Of a DNA stretch of 64,000 nucleotides, positions 41,972-52,300 are shown in pieces. Location: the NCBI GenBank assembly GCA_019918135.1, contig WBZZ01002820.1, forward strand, positions 85,234 through 149,233, given 5' to 3'. The DNA is from Paulinella micropora (lineage: Eukaryota > Cercozoa > Imbricatea > Euglyphida > Paulinellidae). Numbering within the stretch: position 1 is the stretch's first letter; each line of letters starts with the position of its first letter. The notes below the pieces were generated by a model. The model had not been told where the DNA came from. It was given only the letters and a program-made list of their open reading frames with translations, and searched no databases. The position numbers were made by a program, and so were the translations under genes.

Positions 41972-43369
41972 GTGGCCCTCATCGCTCACAGTCGCACCGA
42001 GCTCCAGAAGATGGTCAATGTTGTGGCCAAGTTCGCGGAAGATTACCGGCTGGAAGTCAACTTGAAGCCCGGCAAGACGGAAATCATGCCCATTTACACG
42101 TCGAGCAAGGCGAAACGACCAAGTATCAGGGAGCGAGGTGAGCCCGTGGTGTGGTTTCGCGGCCAGAAGCTTTGTGTCACCAGTCAGTACAAGTACCTGG
42201 GAGTGGTTATCACCGACGACCTGAAGTGGAAGGAGCAGGCCCTGCGGGCTACGCGTGTCACTGAAGTCGCCACCGCGGGTTGGTACTCTTTGTGGTGTGC
42301 AGGTGAGATACAAGCTAGGTATCGTCTCATGTGCTGGAATCAACTTGTGGGGGCCAAGCTGAAGTACGCCTTCGATGTCTGGCGTGCCCCCCAATCGCAG
42401 CTCACCAAGCTGGAGGCAGCAATGCTGCGCCCCATGAGGATGATTCTCGGCATCAGCCCTAAGACAAGCAAGTGGATTACACTCTTTCTGGCGCGCTCTT
42501 TGAGTGCGGAGCGTTTGCGGCGGGCGGCGCAACTGAAGTTCTATGGACGGCTGCGTGTTCTACCGGAGAAGCGATTTCCTGTCATCGCATCTCAAGTCAA
42601 ATCCGACTGGACTGCGGAGGCCGAAGGCGCTATCAGGGACTCAATGGATCTACAACAAGGGCTTCAGGAGCTCCTAAATAGCTCAGAGAAGGACCTCGAG
42701 GGTTGGAGTTCGACTGTGGACAAGTGGGCCCTTCAGCAGGACGTCAAGATGGTGCAGCAACTGATGTGGGACAAGCGAGAGGCAGGCAGCGATCTTACTG
42801 ATGGCCTGCGAGTCATCCTAAGACAAGTCTTTGGAACTAAGGAGTTCCCAAGGTGGGTAGCCCTTGATGATGCGCATTATAATCTGCTTCGGAGAAGGTT
42901 GCTCAGCTGCAACAACCGCCTTCGGTTGTACCGCAGCAAGTTGGTCAGTGGCATGTCCCCTCGCTGCTTCTGTTGTCATGATGATGTCAATGAGTCCCTT
43001 GCGCACTTCTTATGGGATTGCCCCATGCATGAGGCGAGACGTAAGCAGCTGTTGCTGAGTATGCAGAGGCTCGGTGGCATGGCTGTGGGGGGTGCTGAGG
43101 GGGATGGAGGGAGTGAGGAGGGTGGTGAGGTCGTAGGCGGTGAGGTTGTGGTGGAGGATGTGTTGCTTGGGCGGGAGCGGGAGGGCTCTGTGCGGCAGGG
43201 TTGGGATGATATGTCGCCTGTGGATCAATCACGATTGTTTTGTAAGCTTTTTCAGGGGAAGTCGCGCTTCCGCAGTAACTTTAGGCTTGCTGCGTTGTTA
43301 GGGGTTACAGCGTTGCGTCCCCCTCCAAAGTTGGATGTGTTGTTTGGATCATATGTGTCTGAGTGTTGA
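41972..43369 (+). pseudogene. LINE-C RT C-terminal part, knuckle and tail
   Basis: Native LINE-C sequence resumes at ~41,936 (LNDIKALLYADDVALIAHS). The YADD, the thumb region and the CCHC knuckle (CFCCHDDVNESLAHFLWDC) are kept. It ends at a Trp-to-stop change that leaves ...LFGSYVSEC. Confidence 0.93.
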
Positions 43370-43423
43370 TCTGCTAGGGAGGGTAAAAGGGAGGAGCTTG
43401 GGGTGGAGGATGGGGGCGAGGAG

Positions 43424-43745
43424 GTGATTGACCTCACTGAGGTTCCACCAGCTTTCTGTCCCACCCTCTCCCCCAAGTGACGTTGATGTTGCGCGGCGCG
43501 GCCGTCCGCGCAGTGTGGACGTCCTGGCTAGAGAGAGGGGTTCGGGAGCGCAGCGTAGTGTCTCCGAGTTCTTCTCTTCAGCTAACACCCTCGCATCTAG
43601 CTCTTCATGCACTTCACAGCCCCCATCTGCCCCTGCTGTTGCTGTTGCTGCTATGTCTGTTTGGTGTTCTGACAATGCGTTGGGATCGGCTGACCCCGGT
43701 GACCCAATGGAGGCACATGTCCAGGATCTGGATCTGATGCTATAG
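43424..43745 (+). pseudogene. LINE-C C-terminal tail with SIM- and PIP-like motifs
   Basis: The SIM-like VIDLT is at 43,424-43,438 and the PIP-like QRSVSEFF at 43,551-43,574. The two are now in different frames because of one inserted T near 43,454. The end (EAHVQDLDLML) equals LINE-B. Confidence 0.85.
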
Positions 43746-43757
43746 TCTGAGGAAGCC

Positions 43758-43758
<1 letters not shown>

Positions 43759-43811
<53 letters not shown>
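43759..43811. repeat. (ATT)n, LINE-C 3' tract
   Basis: About 17 units between the LINE-C 3' end and SINE copy 6. Confidence 0.99.
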
Positions 43812-44042
43812 GGACACCGTGATAGCCCAGTGGTCAAGTTCTACCATCTGGGCCCTGTCGCCAGTTCGATTCCCGTCGGTGCCACCAGTATTTTCATTGA
43901 ACATACCGGCCCGTCTGGAAGTGTTGGAACTGCCCTTGCGGGGGTGTCATTAGAGCTTATCGTCAATTCTTCGTACTCCCCTCACGGGTGAGACGATGGA
44001 GGCGCATGTGCAGAAATGCATCAGCCATTGACAGAGAAGCAC
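43812..44042 (+). mobile_element. SINE copy 6 (short form)
   Basis: 231 bp: only one 35-bp module. A and B boxes intact. (ATT)n tail to ~44,103. Confidence 0.95.
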
Positions 44043-44088
<46 letters not shown>

Positions 44089-44103
44089 GTTATTATTATT
44101 ATT

Positions 44104-44290
44104 CTATCTATCTTTCTATCTATCCCCGGGGCAGTTTCAAGTCATGCGGGGACCGGCCGTTTAAGGTCATGCCAAGGACGGGCAGTTTACGTCATGCCAA
44201 GGACTAGCGATTGAGAGAGGGAACAGGCAGAACAGCCAAGATGACAATTGTCACCGGCAGCGAGGCCACTGGTTCCATCGATCTTTCCGG

Positions 44291-44292
<2 letters not shown>
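44104..44292. other. Unique spacer with a ~30-bp triplicated motif
   Basis: A CTAT microsatellite, then three degenerate copies of a CAGTTT..GTCATG..GGAC motif (about 44,126-44,210), then unique sequence to the next ATT tract. Confidence 0.7.
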
Positions 44293-44377
<85 letters not shown>

Positions 44378-44379
44378 GT
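44293..44379. repeat. (ATT)n microsatellite, long
   Basis: About 28 units ending at SINE copy 7. Confidence 0.99.
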
Positions 44380-44610
44380 GGACACCGTGATAGCCCAGTG
44401 GTCAAGTTCTACCATCTGGGCCCTGTCGCCAGTTCAATTCCCGTCGGTGCCACCAGTATTTTCATTGAACATACCGGTCCGTCTGGAAGTGTTGGAACTG
44501 CCCTTGCGGGGGTGTCATTAGAGCCTATCGTCAATTCTTCGTACTCCCCTCACGGGTGAGACGATGGAGGCGCATGTGCAGATTTGCATCAGCCATTGAC
44601 AGAGAAGCAC
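44380..44610 (+). mobile_element. SINE copy 7 (short form)
   Basis: 231 bp with one module. The B box has one change (AGTTCAATTCC). (ATT)n tail to 44,686. Confidence 0.95.
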
Positions 44611-44619
44611 TATTATTAC

Positions 44620-44686
<67 letters not shown>

Positions 44687-44917
44687 GGACACGGTGATAG
44701 CCCAGTGGTCAAGTTCTACCATCTGGGCCCTGTCGCCAGTTCGATTCCCGTCGGTGCCACCAGTATTTTCATTGAACATACCGGTCCGTCTGGAAGTGTT
44801 GGAACTGCCTTTGCGGGGGTGTCATGAGAGCTTATCGTCAATTCTTCGTACTCCCCTCACGGGTGAGACGATGGAGGCGCATGTGCAGAAATGCATCAGC
44901 CATTGACAGAGAAGCAC
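44687..44917 (+). mobile_element. SINE copy 8 (short form)
   Basis: 231 bp with one module and intact boxes. Short ATT tail to 44,941. Confidence 0.95.
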
Positions 44918-44941
44918 TATTATTATTATTATTATTATTTT

Positions 44942-45209
44942 GGACACCGTGATAGCCCAGTGGTCAAGTTCTACCATCTGGGCCCTGTCGCCAGTTCGAT
45001 TCCCGTCGGTGCCACCAGTGTTTTCATTGAACATACCGATCCGTCTGGACCAGTATTTTCATTGAACATACCGGCCCCCGTCTGGAAGTGTTGGAACTGC
45101 CCTTGCGGGGGTGTCATTAGAGCTTATCGTCAATTCTTCGTACTCCCCTCACGGGTGAGACGATGGAGGCGCATGTGCAGAAATGCATCAGCCATTGACA
45201 GAGAAGCAC
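44942..45209 (+). mobile_element. SINE copy 9 (long form)
   Basis: 268 bp with two modules and two extra C in GGCCCCCGTC. ATT tail to 45,249. Confidence 0.95.
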
Positions 45210-45249
<40 letters not shown>

Positions 45250-45514
45250 GGACACCGTGATAGCCCAGTGGTCAAGTTCTACCATTTGGGCCCTGTCGCC
45301 AGTTCGATTCCCGTCGGTGCCACCAGTATTTTCATTGAACATACCGCTCCGTCCGGACCAGTATTTTCATTGAACATACCGGTCCGTCTGGAAGTGTTGG
45401 AACTGCCCTTGCGGGGGTGTCATTAGAGCCTATCGTCAATTCTTCGTACTCCCTTCACGGGTGAGACGATGGAGGCGCATGTGCAGAAATGCATCAGCCA
45501 TTGACAGAGAAGCA
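45250..45514 (+). mobile_element. SINE copy 10 (long form)
   Basis: 265 bp with two modules. (ATT)n tail to 45,568, where the nest ends. Confidence 0.95.
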
Positions 45515-45515
45515 C

Positions 45516-45568
<53 letters not shown>

Positions 45569-45569
<1 letters not shown>

Positions 45570-47137
45570 GGCAGCGGAATCAATATTTTGTACTGCGAAA
45601 TATTTATTTTTGGGTGGGTAAAAATCTCGTTGGAATGAAACATATCCTTACTGCAAGCAAGATATTGCTAATCGCTCTCACATGACCCTATAGGACCGAA
45701 AGTATTCAGAAAATATCTTAGTCTGTCTTGCCTTTTCCTGATTGACTGAAACAAACGAGCACCAGCGGATTGGAAGAAAGTCTAAGTAGGTGATTAAAAA
45801 ACTATGAATTGCTCAAACAAACTATATTTAGAAGGTGTTGCCAAATTTTACCACAACACACATTAGTATTACGAATCCTGAGGATAAGTGGAACCACCAT
45901 TGTGTTAACTGAAATTATGTATACTTGCGCCAAGAATGAATGAAAAAAGACCATCGTAGAGTATTTACACATAAAGTATACTAATCAACTAAAGTCTGTC
46001 TGGAATCTAAGATAAAATCGCAAACGCCATCACTAGATTTATTAATAACAAACGACAGCTTCAGGTACTAAATGAACATATGTCCGAGGAGTGGCTTGAT
46101 TGATTGGATCAAAACATGCAGTCATCAACACTCGGTAAGGAAATGTGAGGCAAAAGAAACGTATTACGTCTGAGGTCGATACGTTCAACTACGTCACAAG
46201 AATCAGTGCAGAGAACAACGCTTCTTATTTTTCTTCTTCATTTCGATCATCCTCTAAACTCTTAAACTTGTGAGGATTTGAACTTTGAAGAAATGCTTAA
46301 ATTCTGCGCGTGGTATACAAATGTACCAAGCGCAGAATTAGCAACAGCGTCTTGTCTGACCATGTAATCCGGTTGCTCCACGTCTCCAAAACAAATTTGT
46401 CTCAAGAAGATAATTAAAGTCAGGTTTCCCCAAACTGGAAAGCCAAAGGCACAAAGTCCTAGAGTATGAGGCAATCTAGTTAGGGGAAAACTAGTCAGTT
46501 CGGAAGAAACATTTCATTAAGGAACCCAGCTTCTTACAAGTCTACCTCTGTTTTGACACTACATAAATACTTTGTTTGCAAAGAACTTGCATTGTGGTTT
46601 TGAGAAGCACAAAAATGTCCGCAAATTGCGACAAAAGTATTTACAACTTAGTTGAGAAAAAAATCAAACAAACACTATGAACGATCAAAATCAAACACCA
46701 CAACAAACAGAAGCGTGTCCTAAAAATCCTGCGGATAACTGAACCAACGTTGTGTGAAGAAAAATAACGACAGGACTCTTCAAGATCTGATAAGGTAAAC
46801 AGGAACACCATGTTACCGTAAGAAGTAAACCATGCACATGCATGAATGAAATGGGCCAGGAAAGAAGAAGCTACCTTAGTGAAAAAGGAAACAACGGTAC
46901 CTGAGGTAAATCTTTTCCTTAAACTCAGACAAGAGCAAACCGGAAAAATAAAACTATTAATAAAATACACAGTAAGCTATACGAACGGTGACATGAAGTT
47001 TTAATCAAAGTTTAAAAGATAGAACTGGGACATCAATGACTACCTCAACGACAGGAGATGCAAGGCAAGTGAAAGCTAGAGCAGCTGAAAGTGCCTGAAA
47101 TCTGCTCTTGTCCAGCCCAACCTTGAAGTAGGCACTG
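45569..47137. other. AT-rich DNA with an old internal duplication
   Basis: About 1.6 kb without a supported gene. Two diverged copies of one segment can be seen at about 45,850-45,960 and 46,690-46,870 (AATCCTGAGGATAAGTGG versus AATCCTGCGGATAACTG, followed by a shared TTGTGT and GAATGAAAT). Confidence 0.5.
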
Positions 47138-47850
47138 TTACATCTTGAGAAACGAATCCAGTCCAAGAGATCCCAAGGATTCGTAATCATCCTTCTCGGA
47201 GTCCTTCTCGGGCGAAGCGAAAACACCAGAACGTAATTTCATGCGACGATTGGCGTTGAAAAGACCATATGATGGGTCTTCCGGAGCACTGGCGCCAGGC
47301 AACATAAACTGATGTAGAGTAGTACTGCGTAATTTCTTCTGCCCGATTTTTCTTGGGTTGGTGTTTGGTGCTGCAAAACAGAACCATGGAGTGAGACTGA
47401 CTGGGAACTGAAATCTAAGCACTACCTTCCTGGGCACTGCCATCTGCGGGGACAAGGCTTGTAGAACTGTTGACAGGAGCCAATTCGGTTTGATCCTGAC
47501 TACCCAAGGACGAAACCAATTGTTGTGCCTGCTGGGACTGTGCAACCTCGGAAGCGACGGAAGCGACGGAAAACGATGAGGACGACGTCGCAGACGTTGC
47601 AGCGGAGTCGGAGTCGCCAACACCAGCATTGGCAGCTGGGGATGGAACCAAAGGCGTATCAGACGCAACTTTAGTTTCATCCTACTTGGGTGGAGGTGGA
47701 TCCTCGTTTTCCGAGTCGAGTTGTAAGCCCTGTTTGGCCAAGCCGGAAGCGACCTGAGTTTCCTGTACCTTCTGAGCTTGAGTCTGTTTGGGATCGTCAG
47801 CAGCAGATGCAGAAACATTTTTGGGGGTAGCCAGTTCCCTCAACTTTTAT
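47138..47850 (-). CDS. 3' part of a spliced host gene, unknown function
   Basis: Terminal exon 47,370-47,138 (stop TAA) reads PNTNPRKIGQKKLRST, LHQFMLPGASAPEDPSYG and KLRSGVFASPEKDSEKDD. A 55-bp intron (47,425-47,371) has AAG|GTAGTG and TTTTGCAG|CACC edges and is phase-consistent. The exon before it is Ala/Ser/Gln-rich (SVASVASEVAQSQQAQQL). An in-frame TAG at ~47,682 would be removed by a second intron (47,768-47,682, 87 bp, donor AAG|GTACAG, acceptor AAGTAG|GATG). Upstream exons exist or are lost beyond ~47,850. The KLRSG and SPEKDSEKDD stretches suggest a nuclear protein, but no family is recognised. Confidence 0.6.
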
Positions 47851-49340
47851 AGCCCTTGGTGGTCAAGGTGAAGCGCAGCCCCCAGAACAGGATATTCAAA
47901 AGCCTTACCTCGCGCTCTAAAGACATAAACAAAAAGTAACTGTGCCACCGACACCAAGCAAAAAAAACTTACGAAGGGAGTTCCACGCCTGCTTGTCTGA
48001 GCGCTTTTTTTATTGATTTTGCTAAAATTATTGTACAATGAGAAAGACAGTATTCCCACCCAAACCCGTAGCGGTTGCGGGGCGCCTGCACTACGACCAC
48101 CAACATCAGGGACACCGACTAAGCGGGTTTGATGGCTGGGGGAGCATTTGGCCTTGAGCGAATGGCAGCCCGCTAGGATCTGGGCGCAAACGGTCCGGAG
48201 ACACAGATGCACGTCGTAGAAAGGGTAGAGATAGAGAAGGAGAGAGAGAGATAGAAAGCGAGAGAGAGAGAGAGAGAGATGGAGAACGAAAGAGATAGAG
48301 AGAAAGAGAGCGAGAGAGAAAGAACGAGAGAGAAAGGACGACAGAGAGAAGGGACAGCCGATAGCCTACAGGAACCTCCCGACCAACACACAAACCTAGT
48401 AACCGGCTGGCACAGGCCAATTCAGACCGGGAAGAATCTTCCCGGAAGCGAAGCAGCCAACACGTCCCGGCGCATCTGGGCCCATTCGTCCAGTCGAAGC
48501 GGGACTCCCATCCAGCGCCAATCCATGGGCGACCAGTCGTAGACACACCGATCCTGACTCGAGCAGGCCCACAGGGCACCAGCTGAATCGCAGGAACGCC
48601 AGAGAGAGAGAGCGCAACAAGGAAGAGAGAAAGAAAGGGGGGCCGGTCGTAGAGGAGAAAGAGAGGGAACAGAGTGAAAGTGATCCCACAAGGGAGCGCG
48701 GTCCAAGGCAAGAGGCCGCGCTTAAGCCTGGTCCGTCCGTCCCACCCAGGAAACATCCCCCCCACAGACCAGGAAACCAGCAGAGACGCTGGAAATTTGA
48801 AAAAACCGAATCCCGACAAGAGAGAGAAGACAGAAGAAGAAGCACAGTCAACCCTAGACGAGTCCTCCATCCCCATGACTATGCAGCTCCCTGAGAAGGG
48901 GGGGACACAGACAGGACGGATTACCCTCCCAGAGACTCAAAGCGGGCGGAGGCTAGGTCGGGAGAAAAAAGAGGCGGAAGGCTGGATGGGGGGGGGGAGA
49001 GGAATTCAAAACTCTAGCCAGGGCTAGGCCCCTTCGGTTCCGTGGCCCCGAGGAGAGGTGGGATTCGATGGGGAGTCAAGGGTGGGAGGAAAAGGAGACT
49101 CCATAGGCAAGCTAGTGTGCCAGTGGGTCGTCTGACTTGCTGGTGGGCTAAGCGAGCCACAGGAGACCCTCTCCTCCCACATCTACGGGATCGGTGCGAT
49201 GGATTTTCGTCCCCCCTTGGACTCAGCTTCGGTGGGATACCTTGGGCCTCTGGTGGACTTCCTTCTCCGCCTCTCCGCTCGCCTCCCGCCTCTGGACAAA
49301 GCAACAAAGGGGACCAGGTAGGGCGAAGGAGCACGCCCAC
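47851..49340. other. Non-coding; probably 3' UTR of the USP retroelement plus GA microsatellite
   Basis: Minus-strand CT-rich sequence directly downstream of the third ORF of the USP element. It holds a purine tract (GAGA/GATA, 48,233-48,350). On the minus strand an AATAAAAAAA string occurs near 48,010, which may mark the 3' end of the element or of a host transcript. Splice-like strings (TTCGTAAGTTTT, TGTCTTTAG) at 47,900-47,980 suggest the host gene continues here. The element/host boundary cannot be placed. Confidence 0.4.
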
Positions 49341-52300
49341 CTACTGAGGGGGGAGGAAAGGAGGGTTTGGAGGAGGTCCCGCAGGGAAATGGTGAAGGAA
49401 ATTCCAAGTCTGGATGATATGCTCATGGCAAATCCTGGTTAGGCCTTGGTAGATCTGCTGCGCGATGCTCTTGGAGAAATGGAAGCACAGTTCGTCAAAT
49501 GAGGCTTGGGAGATGTATCCTCTCGCCCCCATTGCGATCATAATAAGATTGGTAGACATTGGACGTCTCCTAATGGTCTGCCTGCTTATCGCTTCTTCCA
49601 GCGGGAGGTATCGGTGATCATAGATCGCCCGCGGGTTATATCCCCACGCCTGATGGGACTTCCAGGGGATAGCTGGCCAGGTGCTGGGCGGGTCTTCTCC
49701 CCGAAACGCATTTGGGTCCTTCGGTCGGTAAGGGGGGTTCACCCGACGTCCATCTCGGTCCCAGGTATCCCGCCGATCGTCTGGCGACTGTCTCGCGGGG
49801 AGACAGGAGTCATCTTCGCGGACCAGCCATTGATCCTCCCGGGTCGTGTAGTCTATCAGGGTAACGTGGTTTGATCTTCGAGAGGCGGTGACCAGCAGGT
49901 CTATCTTGTGCGAAAAACCCGGTCCCGCCATGTCCACCATCACCTGCGCGGCGGGGTGAATGAAAGCAGGCGAGAGAGGTGGGGCAAGAAGGGGGGCTCC
50001 CTCCGGGGCGGGGAGACCTGCGTCCGCACGAGGGGGGGCACTATCTTGCTTCGGTCGAGGGAAGGCTCCCTCCTCCCCGATGATGAAGACTTTGCAGTCC
50101 GGTGCTATGCCATCGTCGTTGTCTGACCGCTCCAAGCAGCTGCGGATCCACTGTCTGCATTTGGAGTGCCGCTGATCCAGTAGAGACTTGAGGGCCTCCG
50201 AGTGGAAGGAGGACTTTGAGAGCAAGTAGTGGCTGATGCTCCCAGTGACCCTGGAGCCATACGGGCAGGAGGTCGAGGTGGCCCCCTTGGTAATCACAGT
50301 GCTGACCCTCGCCGGAGTGGGCCAGACATCTAGCTGGCATTTGAGTACTATGGCTACCTCTCTCACTGAAAGGCCGCCGTTGGGTTGAAGGAAATGGTTG
50401 GTAATGGCTTGGAAGGGTCTGCGTATTTCCGAGCGGATCCCCCATGTTAGGCCGAAGCGGGGCGCCACTTTGAATTTATTAGCGTCTTCCGAGCATCTCT
50501 GGCGAAGCTTCCATAGGTTGTAGGAGGTCCAATTCTTCTTGACTTGGGCGATGGCTTGGTCTACTGACCCTGGAGCGACAGTCTCCTTGGTGAGAAAGTT
50601 AGTGACGGAGAGAACGACTGGGACCTCTAGTGCGTTCCATTCGAAGCGGGCCGGGGGAACGTCATATGCCTCCCTGAATCGGGCAAGGCTGTGTTCTGCA
50701 TCGGATCGCTGCTGTCGCCCGTCGGGCCATGACGAGTCACTTACATGCCCTGGAGGGATGCGCGGGTTAATGCCAATGCCCAGTGCTCTGCAGGCGCGGA
50801 TCCAATGAAGTACCATAAGTCCGTCGCGGCGATCCTCCTTGAGCAGATGCAGGTGACCTTGCCATCCAAGGAAAGGCTGGTCTGGGGGGTCCGGAAGCTT
50901 GGGGCACTGCTTGTTGATGTCCTCTGGTATGGGGGCTTCGTCCCTGAGAGCGCCCCTGTTCACAGCGTTGACGTACCGCGGGTAGAAAGCTGGAATGATG
51001 CAGTCGGTGGGGACCTCCACCCCGTGGAAAACGGAGTGCATTCGCCATATGTCCGGTGGATGAATCGGTGGATGCATCAGTGGCGGGCGCGGTCCGCCGT
51101 CCCCTGCCCATCTGAACGAGAAGCGCGTGCTTGGCGGCTGTGGGGGGCAAGAGCTCTTGGGAGCAGCTCGGCGACCACGGAGGGGGAGACGCTGGGGACA
51201 GAGATCCTTGTTCCTGGGGAAGTAATAATCCCACGCTAGGCGTAGATGCGCATCCACCGCGTATTGAACGTATGGATCGGTCGAAAGGAGGCATTTGATA
51301 AACACCGTGAAAGTTCGCAGGTAGTACCGGGTGGAGAACTGGTGAAGGCCGAATCCTCCCCCTCCTCCTATGGGGCCGTAAAGCACCGCGTTTGGAATCT
51401 CCTGGGGAGACAGCTGAAGAGTCTCCCGGATATGGTCCCGAAAAGCTGTGTCTAGGTCCCGAAGCAACTTCTGGGGGAAGGGGGTCCACCCGAAGGAAAA
51501 ATCTAGGATGCTGGTGAGGAGACACGTGAGGGCTTTCCTTTTCCTTGCAAGCGAGAGGTCGAGGCTGTGTATCAACCGGGCAGTAGCCACGAACCTTGAA
51601 ATCGCGTAGTCTCTTTGGATCTGCGGGTTATTGTTGCCGTCGGTGTGGAGCCCCAGGGACCGAAAGACTTCAATTGCCGAACGGTTTCTAATCACGGTGG
51701 GGGGGCACGTCGAGTCCCGGCCGGGTGCAGTGAGAGAAATCGGGACAGCGTAGACACCTTTGCCCTCTTCACTAACCAGGCAGATGACAGAGCATTTTTC
51801 CGCCGCACAGATCTGGCGTGCGGCCCTAAGTTGCGTATAAAGAAGTGAGAAGCCCTTTTGTGCCTCGGGAATGTAGAGCTCCGGTGGACCATCCCCTCCT
51901 AGGGCTGCCCAGTTATCGTCCGCAAATTTGTGATCTGCAGTCAACGGGGGCCTCAGGGGGTAGACGGAGGTGTTCTGGGAGCGGTCGCTGCTAGTGCCAT
52001 CGTAGAACCGGTATCCTGCTGGCATAAATTGCTGGGCAGGGCACAAGCGGGTAAGGTATTCGTCGAGAACCCCGTATGTGCCCGGGCTGAGCGATCCACC
52101 TTGAGGGATCCCTCGGGAGCGGTGAATTTCGTCCGGCAAAACAGCAGACTTCCCTGTAGAGTCCGGGACCTTGAGCTTGAGCGGGGAGTCTTTGAACCGA
52201 TGGCGGAGGAAAGCAAACAGCTCGGGGAACTCCCCCTCCTGAGCCACCACATGGGAGTACGCTTCGCAGATGTAAGTGAGCTCCGCGCGGTCAAACGCCT

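Larger units (their letters stand above)
35087..43758 (+). mobile_element. LINE-C, near-identical LINE-B copy broken by a composite insertion
   Basis: Starts and ends at the same bases as LINE-B, again flanked by (ATT)n. Without the insertion at 39,361-41,935 it is ~6.1 kb. Lesions against LINE-B: a 5-nt deletion near 38,802, the insertion with loss of ~12 bp, a Trp-to-stop change near 43,368, and a +1 T near 43,454. Confidence 0.95.

Noticed and set aside
48106-48876. 256-codon minus-strand frame in the CT-rich region
   Set aside because: Dominated by Leu/Ser runs translated from the GA microsatellite; no motif; probably the USP element 3' UTR.
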